Below, one piece after another: positions 12,577 through 21,594 of a stretch of 64,000 bases of DNA. How positions within the stretch are numbered: the stretch's first letter is position 1; every line of letters begins with the position of its first letter. The stretch covers positions 932,501-996,500 of the forward strand of contig OY987268.1 in assembly GCA_963920665.1 (NCBI GenBank), given 5' to 3'. The notes under the pieces were generated by a model that had not been told where the DNA came from, made no database searches, and saw nothing but the letters and a program-made list of their open reading frames with translations. Made by a program: the position numbers and the translations under genes. This stretch comes from Straminergon stramineum (lineage: Eukaryota; Streptophyta; Bryopsida; Hypnales; Calliergonaceae).

Positions 12577-13822
12577 AACCCACATTTTTGTGATGTTCCA
12601 AAAAATGGGAGCAAATATTTTCTTTGACATGGTCTATCTTAGCATAGACATCACCTAAAATTTGTTACAATGTACAAGCAAAAAATGTCCCAAAATTTGA
12701 AGAAACATGCCAAATTTCAACTTATTTTATTCAAACATCATGAAAAATGAGGTCTTTTAAACTCCTAGTAGTACAACAAGTAGATGCCACAACAGTGCCA
12801 CACGGGTGAGGAGAGCTACGTGGAATTTTTTTACATCCATCCCATCCATGATGTGGTACTTGACGTAGCACATGACATGGCGATGGCTCAAGTGATGTGG
12901 TGACCAATGATGATGATGTGGCATGCCTAATCAATACACTTTCATGTCATTTGAGAATTTCAATATTGTTTTTTGAGACAACAACTTAGACGTCTAGATG
13001 TTTTTGAGACATCAATTGATGTATACAATATCCATAGGACATGGTCAACAAAAAATTATTATTTAAAACAAATAAATAATAATAAAAACAAGAAAAATTG
13101 CAGAATAGAACAAGAATTAAATAAAATTTACCATCTACCATCAAAAGAAATTTTGATGGCAAAATGAAGGAATTACTTCATTGAAAGTTGGTGAGAATGA
13201 AGGGTAGAGAGGACCTTTTCTTTTAATGGAATCCATTGTCCATCTTTGGTCAGATAAAGGATATTGGATAATTTGAAAATGGAAGTTTGACCAACAAACA
13301 TTTGGATGTTTCAAACATCTGGACGTTGTTGAGAAATTTCACTTTGAGCACAATTCTTTCTTTACATATCCTATATGGGTTGTTTTACTTCTTACCATCC
13401 TACTTATATAAATAACTTCTCTTTTTCATCCATGGTGTACATCCATTTATTTCCCTTTTCATGCAAAGTATGCCATGTTGTTGCCCTTTCCCTAAATTTT
13501 TCACATCTAGTTAGTATTTTTCACAGACCACAATATTTTTTATTGACTTATCAACAATCAAAATGGATTTGCTTATTGACTTGGTAGTCTATATTTTTTT
13601 AGATGATCCCCAAAACATTAGTATGTCTTCACTCATGTCAAGTAAAACATGAACATCAATGATAGCATCAACTTGTTTTTACAATAATGTGCCAATATTT
13701 TCCTCAATATCCATGAAAATCTACCTTTTCAAGCCATCTACCCTTGGACATCTTGTTGTTACATCTAACATTGTGTACTAGTGGTCAAACACATTCAAAG
13801 AAAAATACAAGTTTCTTATAGT
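12577..13822. mobile_element. CACTA-like non-autonomous element, ~1.25 kb
   Basis: The left end is CACTATAAGAAACCCACATT and the right end, read on the opposite strand, is TACTATAAGAAACTTGTATT. The two tips match at most of about 23 positions, and the first bases conform to the CACTA class. The putative 3-bp flanks are ATA and CTA, an imperfect match, so the duplication is not proven. There is no transposase in the interior. Confidence 0.45.
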
Positions 13823-14330
13823 ACTAGGTTGAAATACTAGTGATAATTATTGCAAGTCCCATATGTCATCCATGCACTACTTAGATACTACTGTACAAAC
13901 AAAAGCTAGAAAACAATCAAACACTTCCTAATATGAACAAATTACACTACAAGAAATAACTTTTTACATCACTTCTACCCCAATTCCACGTTCTTTGCAT
14001 CCCTCTTGTACAACTTTAACCCTAGAAGGTCATTGCCTCAATGATAGGTACTTGATAAAAAAAATGTTTCAATTTTTGAACCAATAGGTACATTCATTTG
14101 TTTCAATAGCAACAAAGAAAGTCATCCATTGAACACTTTTAGTTGCCAATGTTGTTTCAAGGTTAATGAATTTCACAATTCTCAAAGTACTATCCCCCCT
14201 TCTCAAATTATCCTCATTAATATAGTCTCCCTCATTATGAAAGTACATAGTTAGGTGTCACTCTAAGCAACTTTTTGGAGCCCACTGTGAGATGATAAAC
14301 AACTAGAACTCTTCATGTCCACCAACTACT
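13823..14330. other. Repeat-derived flank of the SUVH gene
   Basis: CACTACAAGAAATAACTT at 13945 is a further CACTA-type tip, and AAGTTATTTCTT at 14340 is complementary to its inner part, so a small ~400-bp element may end at the promoter. Around 14070-14150 a block (ttTTTGAACCAATaGGTaCAT) is shared with 49460-49540. Confidence 0.3.
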
Positions 14331-15051
14331 TAGAGTAGTTGAAGTTATTTCTTTCTCTTGTCTCTACTCTCCGCCCTAATTTGCTATTTTCGAGAAGACG
14401 AGAAGACAGAGGTTTGGGTCCACTACTCGACCCCAAGTTAAGGGGCCGCCTACCTTTTGCCCCCGGGAGGGTCCCCCTTCCCCCTGTTTGTTCCTCTCCT
14501 TGTTGATCATCTCTCTTGCTGCTCTCACTCAGGGACTGATCACCGGTCATCGAGGGAAGCTTGCCACATCAAACCCTAATTCAGGGGCCTTCTAGCGCAA
14601 AACCCCGCTTGCCAGAAGTTTTCTACACCCAATCGATCAGCAGCACCGCAACGAGTGAACCCAACAAGCTGTAGAATCTGCAAGCGCGCCTGCGACGCTC
14701 CATGTCTCACATTAATAGATAGAATCTTGAGTGCAGAAGCGCGGCGCCTCCTGGCCCTGTCTCTCATCTTGCGTCCCCTCTTCTTCTCTCTTGCGTGTGT
14801 TGGCCACGAGAACCTTTTTGTTCTCAACTAGCTTTGAGCCATGATTCTCTGATTTCTCTTAGTCTGGTGGGAACTTTTCTGTTTGGTCTGCTTATTGGTA
14901 GAAGGGACCCTAATCCAAGAGAGGAAGTACTTACGGTGCAGACTCCTTCTACTGGCCTTCAATTGCTGCTCGGATGACCTTGGGATTCAACCCATGCACT
15001 TGCTGAGAGTCGCCGCAGCAACAGGGGAGTGCAGGTTCGCATGTGGGCGCC
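14331..15051 (+). promoter_or_regulatory. Promoter and 5' leader region of the SUVH gene
   Basis: Base composition rises sharply here. Pyrimidine-rich patches (CTTTCTCTTGTCTCTACTCTCC near 14348 and TTCTTCTCTCTTGCG near 14780) resemble plant core-promoter Y patches, but I cannot fix a TATA box or start site. The stretch carries several upstream ATGs. ATG-ATT-CTC-TGA is at 14840. A 10-codon frame is at 14974-15006. A longer frame from 14993 ends at 15227, and a 47-codon frame runs 15041-15184; both of these overlap the SUVH start out of frame. All four upstream ATGs are plausible only if transcription starts before them; a leader intron ending at GGTGCAG near 14942 would remove the first. Confidence 0.45.
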
Positions 15052-15184
15052 ATGGAAACGAACGAACCCATCGCCCATCGAGACTTCCCTCCCGGATGCG
15101 CTCCTGTCCCGCCGTTGCAGAGGCCAGTGCTACTGCAGCAACAGCAACAGCAGAGGCCAGGGCAGCTGCAGTTATTGCCTGTGA
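15041..15184 (+). other. Overlapping upstream ORF (47 codons) of the SUVH gene
   Basis: ATG-TGG-GCG-CCA-TGG reads in another frame from the main gene and begins 11 nt before its ATG. It stops at TGA 15182-15184, inside the main coding region. Its context is weak (C at -3, T at +4), whereas the main ATG has G at both positions, so leaky scanning would be expected. It could lower translation of the methyltransferase. There is no evidence that the peptide itself matters. Confidence 0.35.
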
Positions 15185-16878
15185 TCCCGTCGACGGGCCG
15201 CAGGAGCAGGTCTCCACGCCCCTATAGCGAGGGTCGAATCCCACGGACGCTGACAGTCCCGAGGCCTTCTATAGACATGGTGTGGACCTTCGTCGTCGAT
15301 CCCACTGATTCTCCTGAGGAGCTTTACAGCAAGCGACGGAAGCGGTACGCGGCTCTCTTGCGCTACTACCAGCAAATGCACGAATGCGGCGAATTGACGG
15401 GCAGATCCAGGCCCGATCTCGAAGCTGCGAAAAAAATGCAGGAGGACAAGCAGCACTCTGAGTGGAGAGGACTAGGGCACGTTCCCGGAAGCGTGGTGGG
15501 GGATTTCTTCTATTACAGATCGGAGCTTTACATTTTGGGTTTGCACCGCGCTGTGCAAGCCGGGATTGCATACACCAATGTAGATGGGGAGAAGATTGGG
15601 TGCAGCGTTGTGGCGTCGGGGGGATACGAAGATGACAAGGACGAAGGTGAGACGTTTTTCTACTCTGGACATGGCGGGTGTGATAAAAGCAGTAAGCGGC
15701 AGGTGCGTGATCAGGTGCCCGAAGGAGGAAACCTTGCCCTCCAGAACAGCTGCTACAAGGTGCAGCCGGTGCGCGTGATCCGAGGTCACTCGGACATTGC
15801 CACCATTCAAAGCCCTTCGAAGCGAATTTACTCGTATGATGGACTGTACAACGTCGTACAGGAAGGCTCCATTCTGGGAAACGCCGGCTTCAAGGTGTTT
15901 CAATTCAAGCTTGAGCGTCTGCCTGGTCAAACGGAGTTAGGGTCTAGAGTGGTCTCGTTTGTGGGCAAGTTGAACAAGGCCCCGTCGGAACGGACTGGGT
16001 TGTTGGTAGCAGACATCTCGAATGGGAGGGAGCCTATACCTGTTGGGGTGGTCAATACTGTGGATAGCTCAAGCCTTCCGTCTTCGTTTCAATACACCAC
16101 CACGTTGATGTATTCTAGAGGAATCGCATTGCCGTCCCATCCCTCTTCGCACTGCTCGTGCATTGAACCTTTTCCGTGCCACACTGTGGGCCATAGTTGC
16201 TCCTGCATTGCGAAGAACGCGGGTCGGATGATGCCCTACAATCAGTATGGGCTCTTGATTCGCGCTGTGCCCGCTGTGTACGAGTGCGGCCGTAATTGCC
16301 GGTGTCCCCCAGACTGTCACAGCCGCGTGTGTCAGAAAGGACTGCGTTACCGGCTTGAGATTTTCAAAACTGAGAACAAAGGTTGGGGGGTAAGGTCGTG
16401 GGATTTCATTCCTTCGGGCGGATTCGTGTGCGAGTACACGGGCGAAGTCATGGACACAACAACTGCGGATGAGCTGGACAACGATGAATATCTGTTCAAC
16501 CTTGATATGAAGCAGGGTAATGAAGCACGCTGGGGTGACAAACTAACTGACATCTTCACGGATGTGCCCTCGACCGGGCCGGATGCACTTGCTCTGGATA
16601 AACCAAAGTATGTCATTGATGCCAGCAAATTTGGTGGTGTCGCGCGGTTTATTAACCACAGTTGTAAGCCAAACCTTTTTGTGCAGTGTGTTCTGTATGA
16701 TGACTGTGATCTTGATATCCCACACGTGATGCTCTTTGCTGGTCGTGAGATTAGGCCGTTTCAGGAACTAACGTACGATTACGGGTATGCTCTAGACTCT
16801 GTCTTTGATGCGAATGGAAATCCAAAGCAGATGGCTTGCCACTGCGATGCACGAAATTGTCGAAGGAGGATGTATTAG
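15052..16878 (+). CDS. SUVH-type histone H3K9 methyltransferase, KYP/SUVH4-like, intronless
   Basis: A 608-residue protein in one uninterrupted exon. The first in-frame ATG is at 15052 in a strong context (GCCATGG); the frame stays open three codons further to a GTG, which is not a credible start. The order is a Q-rich N-terminus, then an SRA/YDG domain at about 142-293 with GHVPGSVVGD, SGGYEDD, YSGHGG, GGNLAL and YDGLYNV. A Cys-rich pre-SET follows (C368 to C427, ten cysteines), then SET (GWG at 444-446, NHSC at 535-538, ELTYDYGY at 572-579) and a post-SET C-x-C-x4-C (C596, C598, C603). All zinc and cofactor motifs look intact. In plants, KYP/SUVH4 binds methylated DNA through SRA and deposits H3K9me2, which in turn guides CMT3. 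The tail after YDYGYALDSV is closest to KYP rather than to SUVH1/3. KYP genes are usually multi-exon, so the lack of introns suggests an ancient retrocopy or lineage-specific intron loss. Family assignment is firm; the KYP subclass is likely. Confidence 0.95.
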   Translation: METNEPIAHRDFPPGCAPVPPLQRPVLLQQQQQQRPGQLQLLPVIPSTGRRSRSPRPYSEGRIPRTLTVPRPSIDMVWTFVVDPTDSPEELYSKRRKRYAALLRYYQQMHECGELTGRSRPDLEAAKKMQEDKQHSEWRGLGHVPGSVVGDFFYYRSELYILGLHRAVQAGIAYTNVDGEKIGCSVVASGGYEDDKDEGETFFYSGHGGCDKSSKRQVRDQVPEGGNLALQNSCYKVQPVRVIRGHSDIATIQSPSKRIYSYDGLYNVVQEGSILGNAGFKVFQFKLERLPGQTELGSRVVSFVGKLNKAPSERTGLLVADISNGREPIPVGVVNTVDSSSLPSSFQYTTTLMYSRGIALPSHPSSHCSCIEPFPCHTVGHSCSCIAKNAGRMMPYNQYGLLIRAVPAVYECGRNCRCPPDCHSRVCQKGLRYRLEIFKTENKGWGVRSWDFIPSGGFVCEYTGEVMDTTTADELDNDEYLFNLDMKQGNEARWGDKLTDIFTDVPSTGPDALALDKPKYVIDASKFGGVARFINHSCKPNLFVQCVLYDDCDLDIPHVMLFAGREIRPFQELTYDYGYALDSVFDANGNPKQMACHCDARNCRRRMY

Positions 16879-17420
16879 ATTTTTGAAAGCTGTACAAATG
16901 TACAAGCAATGGAGTACAGAATGTAGATCACCTTGAGACGGCCTTGCACTGAAAGGCAGCCGGTATATAACCATGGTCCAGCCATGGTGTTTCTGTATGT
17001 ACTTGTAGTTGCACCTCCAATTTTCCAAATTGATAGGAGTTGAACCCTCATGATTCTGGATTTGAGATATCTGATTAAGAGAATCTCTTTCTGGGAGGCA
17101 GCAGCAAGGTCTTCTGTTTTTACTGTAGTGGAACTCCCACAAAGACATTTTGAAGTGGGCTGGAGTTGATGAGTAGTCGGAGTGGCTACTTATTCATGTC
17201 AGTTGTGGTAGGAACTCGGAACAGGTATCAATGGAATTCTACTCAACAAAATTAGCTCGTGAAGGACTATTTCCAACAAATCTTGTTCCCTCAACTTGTT
17301 CAAGGTTTTGTGACATTCTTGTATCTTGCAATAGTGTATTATCTACTTGTTTTGATTGTACTGCACTCACCCTCTGGGAGAAAAGACATGTTCGTTCTCT
17401 TGCAGGCTATTAGGCACCCG
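16879..17420 (+). other. Probable 3' region of the SUVH gene
   Basis: Several TGTA motifs (TGTACAAATGTACA at 16892, TGTATGTACTTGTAG near 16995) could serve as far-upstream polyadenylation elements, but no AATAAA is close enough to place the transcript end. Confidence 0.3.
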
Positions 17421-17530
17421 TTGATAGGAAGGCAAACTACCCCCATTCCAGCTCATAGGGGAGCAAGCCCATTGTGGGCTTACTCCCATTTGGTCTGGAA
17501 TGGCGCTAGCTTACCTTATAGGGGTCTCCA
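17421..17530. repeat. ~110-bp hairpin with ~50-bp arms and a 3-nt loop
   Basis: The arms are complementary with a few mismatches. GGGAGCAAGCCCA (17459-17471) pairs with TGGGCTTACTCCC (17475-17487) across the loop TTG. CCATTCCAG pairs with CTGGAATGG, and AGGCAAACTA pairs with TAGCTTACCT further out. On RNA this would form a long near-perfect stem about 0.55 kb after the SUVH stop. It could be a miRNA-like foldback within or beyond the 3'UTR, or a small MITE. No flanking target duplication was found. Confidence 0.55.
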
Positions 17531-17550
17531 TTGTCGTGGCCTCATAATTT

Positions 17551-18488
17551 GAATCATTACATGTAGCTCTCCATTCACGGCATTGGGATATGTTCTTGTT
17601 CTCTGTGCAATTTATTGTCATTCACATAATGGTTGAATTGGAATCTCAATCCACCATTTATGTTGTAAGTTCTTGAGCAAGTGATTTACTTGAAGTAAAG
17701 ACTTAATTTGCAAATTTGTTTGCCACTAGTTTTCATGCCTTTCCTTGGTTGATTTTGCTTATAAATGTCATTTGTGTTTATCACCTTGACTCAACTTTTG
17801 CTTCAAAGGTTGACATAACAAACTATAGTAGCAATAGACTCCAAGTAGTTGAATTTGGTGTAATTTGATTTGATTACTTTGAATTAGTTGTCATTTTTTC
17901 TTTATTAGCCATGTCTTGCACATAAAAAGGCAATGCAAGGAATGCTTAAGAGATGGGGATATTAGTTGGGAGGTATGTGCTAGTTACTTTTGTTTTGTTT
18001 GTTGATTAGACGAGTCACATGGGAGTTTGAGTGAGGTTTTGTTTTTCAATTGGAAATTTAACAAAATGGTCAATGTTTTTTTTATTTAAGTTACAAATTT
18101 TAAACCAAAGATAAACATGTTTGAAGTGAAAAGGACCATGTCAAAGATTCTCACAAGGGGCTGTCAAAATGGATTGCAATAATGATTAATTCCAAAGAAT
18201 TCGCCCTGTAAAAATAGAGGTGAGAGGGAGAGAGAGAGAGAATTGTGTGTGGATGGATTTTTGGTCAAGTAAGGTAAGGGTAATATTACTTGGTTGTTTT
18301 CTATTTTACATTTGTAAAGCCAAATGTACTTAATAAGTTTATTGACAATGTTGTTTATATGAGAGAGAATTTTAGATATGTGTAATTTGAGGATAATTAA
18401 ATCTCGCATTCATGAGTTGCTCAAGAGTTGTTGGAACTTTACTATGTTTTACTTTTCATGAAGGTAGATGAGGAAGTGACAACCCAAA
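17551..18488. other. No gene seen
   Basis: AT-rich intergenic DNA; a short GA-rich run is near 18218. Nothing else supported. Confidence 0.4.
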
Positions 18489-19126
18489 TTAACCCCTAAA
18501 TGCTCAAGGCACTAGAGTGTTTTGAAAACTTTGAAGTTAAGTAAAATCCAACCAAATTTCTATTATTATTAGTTTATATTTTTGGAGAACTCTTTTTGAA
18601 GTCTAGTTTTAGAATCAAAAAGCCAATCTTGAAAATGAAGGAATATGATTTTTCTATTCAAGATTTTCTGCAAGGATGCCCATTGCAATCTTGACTTCCT
18701 GTAGTGTTGAGGGCTCTTGGAAATGAGCCTCAAATACACTAAATCTTGGAGGAAAAATTACTTTAGAATTTCATTTAAAAAAATTGTAGAATAGATTTTG
18801 AAAATCCGTAAATTGATTGAAGTTGTGCATGCTAGGCCCTATAACCTCATATTTTTTAGTGACCAACTTTTTAGAGTTGACATGCAAAAAGAGAATTGAA
18901 AAATTTTCATAGTTTTAACATCCTCATGATCAAACATTATAATCTTTCAATCTCTAAGTAATATTGTTGTGTTTTCTTTCCCTGTGTGATCTCTAACATG
19001 TCTAGTTTGAATTTGTTTAGTTCCAATTAAAAAAAATTGGTACAACTTATGAAAATGTTGACTTTTTGTTCAATTTAGAGCAAATTTCAAGAAGCTCCAA
19101 ACAGGCCTTGGGCATTTAGGGTTTAA
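18489..19126. mobile_element. TTAA-flanked element, 638 bp (copy m)
   Basis: It starts TTAACCCCTAAATGCTCAAG and ends CTTGGGCATTTAGGGTTTAA, perfect or near-perfect inverted tips bounded by TTAA. The interior is AT-rich and non-coding. It is the only long member between the SUVH and GH43 genes. Confidence 0.82.
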
Positions 19127-19790
19127 GATGAAGGACTGGAGACCTCATACATGCCCACAACTTGTTCAATATGTTGGTCTCCAGAAACCAGGTTTGCAGT
19201 CCTACTAAGGTGGACTTGCCTAATTCCGTTTGCATCCTAATTCCGTCACTCTATAATTGGCCCCAATTCTGTTTGTTTAAGCATCTAAATCTATCTAGAA
19301 ATGAGTCAAATCTGCTCCAGATTCTGACAAAATCAGAGAATTAATGTCATTTAGGGTATCATGTCACTCCTTTATTGGTCAATTTCCAAATGTTAATAGA
19401 TACACGAAATGGCGGTTTTAGGTTGTTTCTAGGACATTTATGACTCTAGTCTACAAATGTTTTTGTCATTTCAAGGTAGACCACTTCAGAAATTCATAGA
19501 AATTACAATTTTAATCAGAAAATTGTAATTCCACTTGGGTTTGACTCATGAAACAAGCACACATCTATGAAAAATATTTGACCTTCTTGGAAATGGCCCC
19601 AACATAGTCAAATTGCAAATCAGGGTGGTAATAGGCTTGTCTACCTTAAACCAGACTACAGAGCATACACGCCTTCATCAAAATATGAGATTGAATTTTA
19701 AAGCAAATTTAAAGAGAGACAATTGGATCGAAATGCAAAGCTTGATTTCCATGGAAATAGGTTGATTCCAGCATTTAGGGCTTCCTTAAA
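19127..19790. other. No gene seen
   Basis: AT-rich intergenic DNA leading into the GC-richer GH43 leader region. Confidence 0.4.
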
Positions 19791-21594
19791 TTTCCGCGCG
19801 CTCCACCACCGCGAGAGAGTGATGGAAGCAGACGATGAGAGCGGCCGATTGGTAATAAGACCTGCACTTTACACCACCCGGGCACCGGTCCCCGCTTGTC
19901 AGAGTCAGTGACGGAGTGAGGAGCACCGCAAATGATGATGCAAGCCAACAATTCCTTCCCCTGTTGTTCGATATCCATTTCCACTCAGGCTGTCCTTCGC
20001 TCTCGCGCGCGCATCAAGCTCGGCATGCAGCGGAATCGCCATCGATGCGTTCGAACACCGCGAGCGATTGTTCATGACTTTTGCAATAAGATTTATCCGA
20101 CTCAATTTGGTGCAGAGGCGATCGACTTGCTGGAGTGCCCTTGAGCTCGTGCATTATTGCATTACTTGCGCCTGCAGCGGCCGCAGACGATGAAGTTCTG
20201 TTCGTGCGTTGGATTCGGATGTGCTATTTATGGACTTGACTCGCTACTGTCCTGATGTCTTCAAGGCTTCCAATGCATCAGGGAATGCCGGATTACCGCG
20301 ATCTTCGTCTCGCGTTCTCGGACTTGGTGCCGCCCGAACTTGGAGCCCTCACTGACAGTGCGCAGTGAGTGACAGGTGGGAATTTCCCTGAGATAGAAAA
20401 CCTGGACATGCGATCCTGTTTATTATTTAATTAACTGTGCTTCTCCCTCCATCTCTGTTGTTTTTCCTTTGGTTGTCGCCTTGTCGGTGCCGTCGACCGC
20501 GGAGCAGTTAGCACAGCGACATTGGAGTCGGCGCAGCGCAATAGCTCCTGCGCATTTTTCATGTTGGTCAGCGTCATACCCTGCCAGCCTTCAAGAAGCT
20601 CTCACTGCTCTGTTTCTGGCTTTTTTTCCGACATATTTTTTTTTTGGCACCGGACTTCCTCTGGGGAATGGAACCAGCGGTGAAGTTGTAACGGTGATCT
20701 TATTATAGAAGCTCACGGGTACCTTTGGAACCCTCTCACTTTTGCTGTCTTGGTATCGCGGTTGCATCACACGTCTTAGATTTACCAGTTTGTGCGCAAT
20801 CAAGGTGCTTCTTTATAGTTTCTGTCCTTAGGTTTAGGGTGTTTCTTCTAAGTATTTTCCTCGCATGTTTCCTGTCAATACTGAAATGTACTTATTTTTC
20901 TAAGATTTCTTATTGCGTATCTGTGTGAACACCGCACTTGTAGGAATTCTGGCTGTGCACGCCTTTTTCGCATTCAGTAAAACCCTCACTTCGATTAGGT
21001 TTCCCTCTCGCCAAGTACGGGGTTCTTTGAGGTGTCGCTGTTTTGCGCCGGTTCTTTGATCACAGTCGATGACTTTGGGAGGTTGAGAATATTTCGTTCT
21101 ATATTTAAGAAATAAAAATATTGATGCGAGCCATCTGAAAAACAAGCAATTGCCAATAGTGAGGAGTTCGTCGCGGATTTCCCCCGCTTGCTGAGGGTGC
21201 TGATTGCATGTCGAAATGAGTACTTTCTTTCAATTTTGATTCTCATCTCAGTGTTGCGACCTAAATGCTTGATTTTGGTATAATATCACAACTGTCGATT
21301 TTCCAAGTCACATTTGGATTTCATTTCTTTATTTCAGTCAAAGTACTGGCATATTGAATCCGGTAGTAGTCGTCACCCTGCTGTATCATTAGACTTAGAG
21401 TATCGCTTTCTATGAGTAATATATTGTTTGTTTTGCAGATTCCGACACAGGAAGCACACGCGTACGCTTACATTTTAATGTAGGGCATGTCGGTGGTAAC
21501 TGCCAATTTAGGCTCGTATTGATGTTGCACGAGGGATCTGATATCATTTGGCCAGGATTAGTTGGAGTAGAGAAGAAGAATAGCTCTAGATGAA
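19791..21594 (+). promoter_or_regulatory. Promoter and leader region of the GH43 gene
   Basis: A GC-richer island with no protein-like frame. A possible TATA-like stretch (TTTATTATTTAATTA near 20419) precedes a pyrimidine patch (CTTCTCCCTCCATCTCTG near 20442). A strong acceptor, TTGTTTGTTTTGCAG, ends at 21439, so a 5'UTR intron is likely, though I cannot choose its donor. Immediately before the start codon lies a two-codon upstream frame, ATG-AAA-TGA (21590-21598), whose stop overlaps the main ATG. Confidence 0.4.

Noticed and set aside
15043..15051. Start of the SUVH frame at 15043
   Set aside because: The codon there is GTG; the first ATG in frame is at 15052 with an excellent context.
14883..15227. 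114-codon gene upstream of SUVH
   Set aside because: It starts at TTG, overlaps the SUVH start out of frame and has no domain; only its later ATG matters as an upstream ATG.
15472..15930. Minus-strand gene inside SUVH
   Set aside because: A mirror frame of a GC-rich coding exon; no features of its own.
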